From positions 62,001-126,000 of the forward strand of contig NZ_BBLV01000017.1 in the NCBI RefSeq assembly GCF_000971115.1: a DNA stretch of 64,000 nt, read 5' to 3'. The stretch comes from Demequina gelatinilytica. Lineage in GTDB: Bacteria > Actinomycetota > Actinomycetes > Actinomycetales > Demequinaceae. Each line of letters opens with the position of its first letter. Positions within the stretch are counted from its first letter, which is position 1. A program made the translations under genes and the position numbers. The notes under the pieces are model-generated. The model made no database searches and was not told where the DNA came from. It worked only from the letters and a program-made list of their open reading frames with translations. Positions 51,343 through 59,563 of the stretch are shown here, piece after piece.

Positions 51343-52124
51343 CGGTCGAACCAGGACCACATGCCGCGCGCGACCAGCACCTCCTTGAGGAGGTCGGCAC
51401 GGTCCGACACGATGCCGTCGACGCCCGCATCGATGAGCGACTCCATCTCCTCGCGTCGGTTGACGGTCCACACGTGCACCGCACGCCCGGCGTCATGCGC
51501 GAGGCGGATGTGGCGCTGCGTGAGCACGGGCAGCATGCCCACGCGCCACGGGATCTGCAGCGCGTCCACGCCGCGCAGGGACCGCAGCGTGCCCAGGCCC
51601 AGCAGACCGCCCGCGAAGAACCGCGCAGCCTCGGAGGTGCCGGCCGACGTCGCGACCGGGCGGCTCAGGCGCGCGAGCGTGGCCTCGCGCCGCTGCACCG
51701 AGAACGAGGCGACGCAGACGCGGTCGTGCGCGCCCGTGCGCTCGATCGCCTCGGCCACGGGGACGATGCCCGACTCGCCCTTGACGTCGATGTTCACGCG
51801 GACGCCGGGCCAGGTGCCGAGCACGTCCTCGAGCAGGGGCACGGGCTCGACTCCGCCGATGCGTGCGTGCCGGACCCGCTCCCAGGGCAGGTCCGCCACG
51901 TCGCCGGCGGAGTCCGTCGTCCTGTCGAGCGAGGAGTCGTGGAGCGCGACCGCGACGCCGTCGGCGGTGCCGTGCGCATCGGTCTCGAGGTAGCGGAAGC
52001 CCAGGTCGACGGCGGACTGGAACGCCGCCATCGAGTTCTCGAGGCCGTCGCGCGAGAACCCCCGATGCGCGAGCGCGGCGAACGGCGCGTCGAGGTACGG
52101 GTGGGATGTGCGGGCCGCGGTCAT
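51339..52124 (-). CDS. glycerophosphodiester phosphodiesterase
   Basis: GDPD-family hydrolase of 261 aa, expected to split glycerophosphodiesters into glycerol 3-phosphate and an alcohol. N-terminal AHRGFSRDGLENSMAAF with the catalytic His and Glu, YLETDAHGTADGVAVALHDSSLDRTT in part with the metal-binding ExD and second His, and late VWTVNRREEM. No signal peptide, so a cytosolic role. ATG at 52124 has GGAGGT and overlaps the stop of the alpha/beta hydrolase gene (ATGA), which suggests a joint role in lipid turnover. Confidence 0.91.
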   Translation of the reverse strand: MTAARTSHPYLDAPFAALAHRGFSRDGLENSMAAFQSAVDLGFRYLETDAHGTADGVAVALHDSSLDRTTDSAGDVADLPWERVRHARIGGVEPVPLLEDVLGTWPGVRVNIDVKGESGIVPVAEAIERTGAHDRVCVASFSVQRREATLARLSRPVATSAGTSEAARFFAGGLLGLGTLRSLRGVDALQIPWRVGMLPVLTQRHIRLAHDAGRAVHVWTVNRREEMESLIDAGVDGIVSDRADLLKEVLVARGMWSWFDR

Positions 52125-53047
52125 GCGATCACCTCCGGCAACCAGGATGCGACGGCGGCGAGGTACGCCGCACGGGGAACAGGGGAGGACAGCGAGAGCT
52201 CGTGTACCCCGCCCGTGATGACGGCCTCGCGCACCCGGGGCCCCAGGCGCGGCGCGAGCCGCGCGATCGCGTCCACGTCGACCACCGTGTCCTGGAGCCC
52301 GATCTGCGGGTTGTCGGGGGAGTCGGGTCCCGTGGAGTGGGAACGCGCCACCAGCACGGGGACCGCGATGGAGAGCCCCCGTGCCACGCGCGACTGCGCG
52401 TCGAGCACGGCCGCGAGCCACGCCGCGCGGACCGGGACACCTGCGGGGTTCTTCCACGCGACGTCGAAGCCCCATGCTCCGCCGGCGTCGGTGAGCAGAT
52501 GCGCGGCGTAGTGCGACGGGGCGTCGTGCAGGACCATCCGCGGCCTCGCGCGGGCCAGCAGCGGCACGGCGCGCAGCCCGATGCGCTCGGCGCGGGTGCC
52601 CGCGCGGGCGAAGTAGGGGCCGTCGAGGATCAGCCCCGCGAGCCCGGGGTGAGGGCGTGCGGAGGCCCAGACGGCGGCCGCGAGCCCGCCGTTGGAATGC
52701 GCGTGCACCACGAGCGGGAGGCCGGGACGCTCGGCCGCGATCGCGTCGGCAGCCGCCGCGATGTCGTCGCCCAGCTCGTCGATGCTCGCGATGAGGTGCG
52801 GCACGTCGCCCTCCTTGAGCGACCGACCGGCGCGGCGCATGTCGACCGCGTGGAACGCCAGGCCCTGCTCCTCGAAGAAGCGGGCGAGGTGGGCCTGGAA
52901 GAAGTAGTCGTTGTAGCCGTGGACGTGGAGCACGGCCCCGCGCGGCGCAGCCGGGGGAGCGGCTGACCGCACCAGCGTCGCCGGGCCCAGGGGGCGGGCC
53001 TCGAACCCGGCGAGCGCATCGTCCTCCCAGGTCGCGTTCGGGTCCAT
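52121..53047 (-). CDS. alpha/beta hydrolase, lysophospholipase-like
   Basis: Serine hydrolase of 308 aa. HVHGYNDYFFQ forms the oxyanion region, the nucleophile elbow is AHSNGG (Ser, with Ala in place of the first Gly), and a late GGVHELSLS supplies the catalytic His. It resembles monoacylglycerol lipase or lysophospholipase proteins. ATG at 53047 follows CGGAGG. First gene of the operon with GDPD and DUF1801; divergent from the MFS gene. Confidence 0.85.
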   Translation of the reverse strand: MDPNATWEDDALAGFEARPLGPATLVRSAAPPAAPRGAVLHVHGYNDYFFQAHLARFFEEQGLAFHAVDMRRAGRSLKEGDVPHLIASIDELGDDIAAAADAIAAERPGLPLVVHAHSNGGLAAAVWASARPHPGLAGLILDGPYFARAGTRAERIGLRAVPLLARARPRMVLHDAPSHYAAHLLTDAGGAWGFDVAWKNPAGVPVRAAWLAAVLDAQSRVARGLSIAVPVLVARSHSTGPDSPDNPQIGLQDTVVDVDAIARLAPRLGPRVREAVITGGVHELSLSSPVPRAAYLAAVASWLPEVIA

Positions 53048-53138
53048 GCCTCCGATCGTGCCACCTCGGCGGCCTCTGTTCATCCTTCGTTCGCGTGTTG
53101 GTCGCGCATCCTTCACGCGAGCCGGGCACTCTTGGCGC

Positions 53139-54488
53139 ATGACTTCCGAGACGACGATGTCGCCGGAGCCCGCCGTCGAGGAACCCCGGGTCCCTCGCGG
53201 CCGGGTCTTCGCGTGGGCGCTGTGGGACTGGGCGACCCAGCCCTACAACTCCGTGATCATCACGTTCGTGTTCGCCGCGCTCTACCTGGTCTCGGACTCC
53301 TTCATGGATCCCGCGATCGCGGCGCTGGGCGAGGACGACCCGGCCTACGAGGCGGCGAAGGCCGACCTGTCGGGATCCTTCGGCCTCGCGATGACGCTCG
53401 CGGCGGTGGTGATCGCGGTGCTCGCCCCGGTCATCGGGCAGCGTGCCGACACGTCGGGACGGCGCAAGCGCTGGCTCGCGTGGTGCACCACCCTGCTCGT
53501 CGTGTGCATGGCCGGCCTCTACTTCGTGCAGGCGGCGCCCGCGTACTTCGTGGTCGGTGCCGGGCTCATCGCCGTCGGCTCGATCTTCTCCGAGATCGGG
53601 GGCGTGCACTACAACGCCCTCATCACGCAGGTGACCACGCCGCGGACCATGGGCCGGGTCTCGGGTCTCGGGTGGGGCTTCGGGTACACCGGCGGCATCG
53701 TCGCGCTGGTCCTGGTGGTGGTGATCACCGAGCTCGACTGGTTCGGCATGGACACCTCCAACGGCATGGCCTACCGCCTCATCGCGGTGGGATGCGCGGT
53801 CTGGACGCTCGCGTTCGCGTGGCCGCTGTTCCGCTACGTGCCTGAGGCGCCGGGCACCGGGAGGGCGCCGGTGTCCTTCCTGGGCGGCTACGTACGGCTC
53901 TGGCACGACCTGGTGCGCCTGTGGCGCGAGGAGCGCCACACGCTGTGGTTCCTGCTGTCGAGCGCGGTGTACCGCGATGGGCTGGCGGGCGTCTTCACCT
54001 TCGGTGCGATCATCGCCTCGGTCGCCTACGGCTTCTCGGAGAGCCAGGTGCTGTACTTCGGTGTCGCGGCCAACCTGGTCGCGGGTGTGGCGACCATGGC
54101 ATCCGGCCTGATCGACGACCGCTTCGGCCCGCGCCGCCTCATCCTCTGGTCCCTGGGCGGCATGGTGGTCGCAGGGCTGGTGGTCGCGTTCCTCGAGCCG
54201 CTCGGCCCCGTGGTGTTCTGGATCGCGGGGCTCACGCTGTGCCTGTTCGTGGGTCCCGTGCAGTCCGCCTCGCGCTCCCTGCTCGCGCGCATCAGCCCGC
54301 CGGGGAAGCAGGGCGAGATCTTCGGTCTCTACGCGACCACCGGGCGAGCGGTCTCGTTCCTCGCTCCGGCCATGTGGTGGGTCGCGATCACGTTGACGCA
54401 CGAGACCATCTGGGGCGTGCTCGGCATCGTCGCGGTGGTCCTCGCCGGCTTCGTCAGCATGCTCTTCGTCAAGGTCCCCACGCGCTGA
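53139..54488 (+). CDS. MFS transporter, Atg22/UMF1-like
   Basis: Twelve-helix-type membrane transporter of 449 aa. The N-terminal WALWDWATQPYNSVIITFVF and the GQRADTSGRRKRWL loop are typical of the UMF1/Atg22-like MFS group, whose substrates are unknown in bacteria. The ATG at 53139 has CACTCT 6 nt upstream, a weak leaderless-type box, and no ribosome site. Convergent with the deaminase gene 12 nt on; no terminator is seen between them. Confidence 0.88.
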   Translation: MTSETTMSPEPAVEEPRVPRGRVFAWALWDWATQPYNSVIITFVFAALYLVSDSFMDPAIAALGEDDPAYEAAKADLSGSFGLAMTLAAVVIAVLAPVIGQRADTSGRRKRWLAWCTTLLVVCMAGLYFVQAAPAYFVVGAGLIAVGSIFSEIGGVHYNALITQVTTPRTMGRVSGLGWGFGYTGGIVALVLVVVITELDWFGMDTSNGMAYRLIAVGCAVWTLAFAWPLFRYVPEAPGTGRAPVSFLGGYVRLWHDLVRLWREERHTLWFLLSSAVYRDGLAGVFTFGAIIASVAYGFSESQVLYFGVAANLVAGVATMASGLIDDRFGPRRLILWSLGGMVVAGLVVAFLEPLGPVVFWIAGLTLCLFVGPVQSASRSLLARISPPGKQGEIFGLYATTGRAVSFLAPAMWWVAITLTHETIWGVLGIVAVVLAGFVSMLFVKVPTR

Positions 54489-54500
54489 CGGGCCCGGCCC

Positions 54501-55112
54501 TCAGCCGAGCGGCGCCTCGATGGGGCCGGAACCCCGCGCGTTGTAGACGGTCGAGGTGGACTCTCCGTACGCGCGGTAGACGGCGAGCGCCTGGTCACGG
54601 AGCACGTCCGTGGTGACCGCGATCCCGCGGGCCTCGAACTGCGCGGCCCAGTCCGCGACCACGGGGCCCTCGTCGAAGCGGGTGAGCTGCTCGAGCTCGG
54701 GCCCCTCTCCCGCGACGACCAGGTGCTTGACGCCCGACCACAGGGTGGCGCCGTAGCACTGCACGCACGGCCTCCAGTTCACCACGAGCGCGAGGTCGTG
54801 ATCAGCACCCAGGTCCCACGAGCCGAGCCGCTGCTGGGCGAGCGCAAGCGCGACCACCTCGGCATGGCCCGCGCTGATGCCCGTTCCCAGCACCACGTTG
54901 ACGCCGACGGACACGAGCCGGCCCGTGCTCGCCTCGACCACGATCGCGGCGAAGGGCCCGCCGCCGCCCTCCCGCCAGTTGCGGTCCGCGAGACGATGCA
55001 CGAGCGCCATCTGGTCCTCGGGCGTCGCGAGCACATCGGGGAGCGCCGGGAGCTCCGCGACGAGCCACGAGGGCAGGGTGAGGGTCACGCTGGTCGCGAG
55101 GCCGTCGGCCAT
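54501..55112 (-). CDS. nucleoside deaminase, CMP/dCMP-deaminase fold
   Basis: Zinc-dependent deaminase of 203 aa. The zinc ligands and catalytic Glu are in AGHAEVVAL and PCVQCYGAT, the HAE/PCxxC pattern. FAAIVVEASTGRLVSVGVN precedes it. The closest groups are guanine deaminase and TadA-like proteins, but WRPCVQC and the long C-terminus leave the substrate open. ATG at 55112 follows AGGAGG. Confidence 0.84.
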   Translation of the reverse strand: MADGLATSVTLTLPSWLVAELPALPDVLATPEDQMALVHRLADRNWREGGGGPFAAIVVEASTGRLVSVGVNVVLGTGISAGHAEVVALALAQQRLGSWDLGADHDLALVVNWRPCVQCYGATLWSGVKHLVVAGEGPELEQLTRFDEGPVVADWAAQFEARGIAVTTDVLRDQALAVYRAYGESTSTVYNARGSGPIEAPLG

Positions 55113-55153
55113 CGAACCTCCTGGGAGATGCGGGGAGCGGGGGAGGGGTGGGG

Positions 55154-56170
55154 TCAGTCGGCGGTCTTGCCCGAGATGATCTCATCCCACGTGGGGTGGC
55201 GCGGGGCCTCGTCCTCGGCGGGAGCCTCGGGGGCGTGCGAGGTCGGGACGCCGTCGGTGCGCGGCTCGCGCGCGGGCGCGGGCGCGGGCACAGGCGGCTC
55301 GTATACCGGCACGTCGCCCGATGTGGGCCCCCACGGGGGCACCAGCACCGGAGGCTGCTCGGGCTCGAACGCGGGCTCGGGGCGCCCCGCGGCCGGGGGC
55401 AAGGACGATGCCGGCGCGGGCTCCTCCTCGAGCGGAGCGAGGGTGGGCGTGACCATGCGCGGGGGCGCCGCGGGGGTCTCCGCGATCGGCTCCTGGATCG
55501 CCATGAGGAAGGGCTGGGTGGCCTCGGGGTCGAAGGCGGGCTCGAGCTCCGGCTCCGCCGCGGGCGCCTCCTCAGGCGCCTCGCCCAGCACGGTCTGGAC
55601 CACGGTGCGCAGCGCCTCGGCGAGCACCTCGACCGGCAGCGCGAGGGCGCCGGCGGCGGGCGCGGTCGGCGGCACACGGACCAGGCCGCTCGGCACGCCC
55701 CACTCGGCCAGCTCGCGCTGGAGCACGTAGAACACATGGTTGGCGAGCCCGCCGCCCGCGTTCACGGACAGCCGCGCCGGCAGCCCGCGCGCGGCGAGCG
55801 CGTCCACGATCTCCCGCGCAGGCAGCGTGGTCCACAGGCCCGCGGGGGCGCCGGCGACCACGGGGGAGTCGATCGGCTGCGCACCATGCGCGTCGGGGAC
55901 CGGGGCATCGTCGAGGTTCACCGCGAGCCGCTCGACCGTGATCGCCGTCGCGTCCGGGTCCGTCGCGATCACCAGCACCGCGTCCGGAAGATGCTTGGCG
56001 ACCGAGGCGCGCAGGCGGCGCGACGACTCGGTGTAGGCCGGGATGAGGTCCCGCGCGACGATCTCGGCGGACCCCTGCCACGTCTCCGCCAGGATGCGGG
56101 ACGCATCGGCGGCCCCGTCGCCCATGGTACTCGGCAGCGGTTCGAACGCGGTGATGAGGACACGAGCCAT
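55154..56170 (-). CDS. pyroglutamyl-peptidase-like protein lacking catalytic Cys and His
   Basis: 338 aa. Residues 1-200 follow the peptidase C15 fold (VLITAFEPLPS, ITVERLAVN, NHVFYVLQRELAEWG). Of the triad Glu81/Cys144/His168, Glu80 remains, but the Cys position is Ala143 (GGGLANHVF) and the His position is Arg165 (LVRVPP), so peptidase activity is not expected. Residues about 205-325 are a Pro/Glu/Ala-rich, probably disordered tail ending in HPTWDEIISGKTAD. ATG at 56170 follows TACGCT (minus strand, 56182-56177) by 6 nt: leaderless pattern. Function unknown. Confidence 0.78.
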   Translation of the reverse strand: MARVLITAFEPLPSTMGDGAADASRILAETWQGSAEIVARDLIPAYTESSRRLRASVAKHLPDAVLVIATDPDATAITVERLAVNLDDAPVPDAHGAQPIDSPVVAGAPAGLWTTLPAREIVDALAARGLPARLSVNAGGGLANHVFYVLQRELAEWGVPSGLVRVPPTAPAAGALALPVEVLAEALRTVVQTVLGEAPEEAPAAEPELEPAFDPEATQPFLMAIQEPIAETPAAPPRMVTPTLAPLEEEPAPASSLPPAAGRPEPAFEPEQPPVLVPPWGPTSGDVPVYEPPVPAPAPAREPRTDGVPTSHAPEAPAEDEAPRHPTWDEIISGKTAD

Positions 56171-56297
56171 GCCACTAGCGTAGGCGTTGGAGCTGCGCAT
56201 GCCTGCCTGGGCCCAAGGTCCTGAGGCGCCGGTGAGACGTTGTGGGGTTCCCCACACTCGTGGAAACGCGCACGCCCGCGCGCCTACGGTGTGCTCC

Positions 56298-57491
56298 ATG
56301 ATCGACCCGACGAGCGTGCGAGTGGCACTCGGCGTCGTCGTGGCGCTGTCCCTCATCCACACGCTCGGGTCGGTGGCCCGAGCCTGGTCCTCCGCGGCGC
56401 CGCGGTGGTGGGGCGCGACGATGATCCTCACCATCGGCAGCCTGCTGTTCGACCTGGGCAACGGCACGTCGCTGCAGTGGCTGCTGGTGCCGCTCGGCAA
56501 CGGCGTCGGCGTCGCGGCCGTCCTGTGCGTCCTCAACGCGACCCGCGCGATCCGGGGGCTGGCGCTGCCGTGGTTCCCCGAGGCCTTCATGATCGCCGGC
56601 ACCATCGCCGCGGCAGCGGTCGACAGCCCCGGCACGGACGAGTGGGCCGGCTCGGCCTTCATGTACACGATGCTCGCGGGCGTCTACAGCACCATCGCGG
56701 TCGAGATGCGGCTCGAGCGCCGCCGTCGCGCGCCGCGTGGCGCCGCGGACACGAGGGTCGAGCGGCGCTCCTACGCCGCGTTCTCCGGTGCCGGTGCGGT
56801 GCTCGGTCTCGTCTACGTCGCGCGGTGGATCGACCTCACCCTCGAGGGGCCGGAGGACGGAGCCTTCGGGACCTCGCTCGGCGTCGCCGCGACGGCGCTG
56901 GTGCAGATCGCAGTGGTCGCCACGGTCACCTACGCGATGGCGGCGCTCGGCGAGAGCCGTCGACGCGAGGAGCTGGTGAGGCGCGCCACCACCGACGACC
57001 TCACCGGCGTGCTCTCGCGCGCCGAGCTGATGGAGCGGATCCACGACGGCGTCGCGGATGCGCGGACCGCCCCGAGCGTCCTCATCGCGTGCGACCTCGA
57101 CCACTTCAAGGAGCTCAACGACAGCTGGGGCCACGCCGCGGGCGACCGCGCGCTCATCGCCTTCACCGAGGCGTGGCGCTCGGTGCTCGCGCCCGGCGAC
57201 CTCTTCGGCAGGCTCGGTGGAGACGAGTTCCTGGCGCTGCTGCGCGACGTCGACATCGACGGCGCCCGCGCCCGGATCGCGTCGGTGGCGCCCCGGCTCG
57301 AGGATGCCGCGGCTGAGCACGTGACGCTCCCGCCCACCGTCAGCTACGGCATCGCCGTGGTGGAGCCGGAGACGAGCGTCACGGTGCTGGTCGGGCGCGC
57401 CGACATGGCGCTGTACGAGGCGAAGGCCGCCAGGGGCGGCGCCGTGCGCGCCCATGGCCGCGACCCTCAGGCGCACGAGGCCGCGTCGTGA
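56298..57491 (+). CDS. membrane diguanylate cyclase (GGDEF), first of a tandem pair
   Basis: Predicted c-di-GMP synthase of 397 aa: about seven hydrophobic helices (residues 5-220) then a GGDEF domain (about 230-395). The active site is RLGGDEF near residue 306, with DLDHFKELND upstream for metal binding. The inhibitory I-site RxxD is absent (APGD at that place). ATG at 56298 follows TACGGT (56285-56290) by 7 nt: leaderless pattern. Overlaps the next GGDEF gene by GTGA. No known sensor domain is recognised in the membrane part. Confidence 0.88.
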   Translation: MIDPTSVRVALGVVVALSLIHTLGSVARAWSSAAPRWWGATMILTIGSLLFDLGNGTSLQWLLVPLGNGVGVAAVLCVLNATRAIRGLALPWFPEAFMIAGTIAAAAVDSPGTDEWAGSAFMYTMLAGVYSTIAVEMRLERRRRAPRGAADTRVERRSYAAFSGAGAVLGLVYVARWIDLTLEGPEDGAFGTSLGVAATALVQIAVVATVTYAMAALGESRRREELVRRATTDDLTGVLSRAELMERIHDGVADARTAPSVLIACDLDHFKELNDSWGHAAGDRALIAFTEAWRSVLAPGDLFGRLGGDEFLALLRDVDIDGARARIASVAPRLEDAAAEHVTLPPTVSYGIAVVEPETSVTVLVGRADMALYEAKAARGGAVRAHGRDPQAHEAAS

Positions 57492-58663
57492 TCGACGAGC
57501 TGAGCATGAGGATCTCGCTCGCCGTGCTGGTCCTCCTGGCGATGGTCTACACCGGGTTGGTCGCGAGGCGCGATGGCCGCGGCTCGGTCGCGGCGACGTG
57601 GCTCGGGTCGCTCATCGCGTTCACCGTCGGGACCGGGCTCTACGTGGCCGACGGCACCCCTCTCCAGGCGTACACGGCGCCGTTCGCCAACATGGCCGCG
57701 GTGGCGGGTGGATGCCTGATGATCGCGACGGCGCGGCGCATCCGTGGGGTGGCGCTGCCCTGGTGGCTGTTCGCGACCGTGGTGGCCGGTGCGGGCGGCT
57801 CGACGCTGCTGGAGGACCCGTCCGCGAACGCGTGGGCGGGAGGGGCGTACATGCTCATCGCGCTCGGCGCCTGCGCGGGGGCGACGGCGTTCGAGCTGTG
57901 GCAGCACGACGGCCGCCTGGGGCGGGGCGAGGTGCGGGTGATGGCGGTGGTGGCCTCCGTCCTCACCGTCTTCTACACGGTCCGCTGGGTGCTCTACATC
58001 CTCCAAGGACCCGAGAGCGCGGCGTTCGCCACGATCGCCGGCAGCGGGGTGACGGCGCTGATCCAGATGGTGTCGATCGCGACGGTCACCCAGGCGGTGA
58101 GCCAGCTCGCTCACGTGCACTCGCGCGCCGACCTCGAGCGACGCGCCATCACCGACGACCTCACCGGTGTGCTCAACCGGGGCGAGCTCTTCCTGCGGGC
58201 CGAGCGCGCCGTGCTGCGGTGGGACCCGTCGCAGCGGCTCGTTATCGCGATCGCGGACCTCGACCGCTTCAAGTCGGTCAACGACTCCCGGGGACATGCC
58301 GAGGGCGACCGCGCGCTCGTCGAGTTCACGCGCGCGTGGCGTGAGGTGCTGGGGCCCGACGACATCCTCGGACGCATGGGTGGCGACGAGTTCGTCATCG
58401 TCATGCGCGACGTCGAGATCGCGGAGGCGGTCGCCCGCGCCCGCGCGGTGACGCGGACGTTCGGGGAGACCTGCGCCGCCGACTGCGGCGCGACGCCCAC
58501 CGCGAGCCACGGGCTCGCGGCGGCCGAGGACGGCCTGGGGCTCGCGATCCTCATGGCGCGCGCGGACGAGGCCCTCTACGAGGCCAAGCGCGCCGGACGC
58601 AACACCGAGCATGTGTACCGCGCGCCGCGGCGCGTGGACGATGAGGTGACCCAGGCCACCTGA
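57488..58663 (+). CDS. membrane diguanylate cyclase (GGDEF), second of a tandem pair
   Basis: 391 aa, with the same plan as its neighbour: about seven N-terminal helices and a C-terminal GGDEF domain with RMGGDEF near residue 299 and DLDRFKSVND. The I-site is again missing (GPDD). The two proteins share layout and scattered identities (RIRGVALPWW versus AIRGLALPWF), indicating an old tandem duplication. GTG overlaps the upstream stop, so they are made together and could act as a pair. Confidence 0.88.
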   Translation: MIDELSMRISLAVLVLLAMVYTGLVARRDGRGSVAATWLGSLIAFTVGTGLYVADGTPLQAYTAPFANMAAVAGGCLMIATARRIRGVALPWWLFATVVAGAGGSTLLEDPSANAWAGGAYMLIALGACAGATAFELWQHDGRLGRGEVRVMAVVASVLTVFYTVRWVLYILQGPESAAFATIAGSGVTALIQMVSIATVTQAVSQLAHVHSRADLERRAITDDLTGVLNRGELFLRAERAVLRWDPSQRLVIAIADLDRFKSVNDSRGHAEGDRALVEFTRAWREVLGPDDILGRMGGDEFVIVMRDVEIAEAVARARAVTRTFGETCAADCGATPTASHGLAAAEDGLGLAILMARADEALYEAKRAGRNTEHVYRAPRRVDDEVTQAT

Positions 58664-58675
58664 CGGCGGGGTGTG

Positions 58676-59563
58676 TCAGTCCTCGACGGCGACCTCGGTG
58701 CCGTCGACCGTGCGGATCAGGCCTCGTGCGCGCAGGTCCCTGATGTACCGCGCCTGACCGCGTTCGCCGCGTCCCCGGAACAACGGCATGAGCCGCGGCA
58801 GCGCGCCGGGGGCAAGCATGGCGGCGCGCACCAGCCACGACTCGGATGGGCGGGGGTACGCCTCGAGACGGGGCCGGTCCAGCAGCCCCATCATGGTGGC
58901 CGCGACGTGCTGCGGCGACTGCGGCGGGTCCTGGAACTGCAACGAGTTGCCGCCGTCGAGCGCCTCCTGGCGGAGCATCCGCGTGTCGGTCGCCGAGGGC
59001 AGCACCGCGCTCATGGTGATCCCCTTGTCGCGCATGTCGAGGGCGATCGAGAGCATCGCTCCGCGGAGGCCGAACTTGCTCGCGGTGTAGATCGGAGTCT
59101 CTCCGAGGGGGAAGATCCCGCCGAGCGAGACCGTGGTGATGACGCGAGGATCTGACGCCGCGCGGAGCAGCGGCACCGCGAGCCGGGTGAGCACCAGAGG
59201 CGCGGTGAGGTTCACGGCGAGCTCGCGCTCGATGCTCTCCACGCTGCGCTCGTCGAAGCGCGCCGCGCTGGTCATGCCCGCGTTGTTGACCAGGACGTCG
59301 ATGCGGCCGTGGCGGTCCCCGATGCGGGCGACGATGGCCTCCGCCTGCTCTCGGTCCGTGAGGTCGCCGACCTCCGCGCCGTGGCGCGCGGCGCCGCCCG
59401 GGAGGGCATCGACGGCGGCGTGTGCCGCATCGTCCCTCAGGTCGACCACCACGATCCGTGCGCCGCGCGCGACGGCGGCCGCGCTGAACGCGCGCCCGAT
59501 CCCGCCGGCGCCGCCGGTGACCACCACGATGCGGTCGGTGAGGTCGTACGGCGTGCGGCTCAC
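58676..59563 (-). CDS. short-chain dehydrogenase/reductase
   Basis: NAD(P)-dependent oxidoreductase of 295 aa. Cofactor motif TGGAGGIGRAF near residue 16, NNAGM, and the catalytic YTASK with the upstream Ser region (TTVSLGG). A C-terminal extension of about 60 residues resembles SDRs that act on lipophilic substrates. GTG overlaps the stop of the flavin monooxygenase gene (GTGA); the two probably act in sequence on an alcohol/ketone or similar substrate. Confidence 0.88.
   Translation of the reverse strand: MSRTPYDLTDRIVVVTGGAGGIGRAFSAAAVARGARIVVVDLRDDAAHAAVDALPGGAARHGAEVGDLTDREQAEAIVARIGDRHGRIDVLVNNAGMTSAARFDERSVESIERELAVNLTAPLVLTRLAVPLLRAASDPRVITTVSLGGIFPLGETPIYTASKFGLRGAMLSIALDMRDKGITMSAVLPSATDTRMLRQEALDGGNSLQFQDPPQSPQHVAATMMGLLDRPRLEAYPRPSESWLVRAAMLAPGALPRLMPLFRGRGERGQARYIRDLRARGLIRTVDGTEVAVED

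Noticed and set aside
56170-56668. N-terminal extension of the peptidase-like protein to 504 residues
   Set aside because: The extra residues are antisense to the GGDEF gene; the ATG at 56170 matches the family start and has a promoter box at 6 nt.
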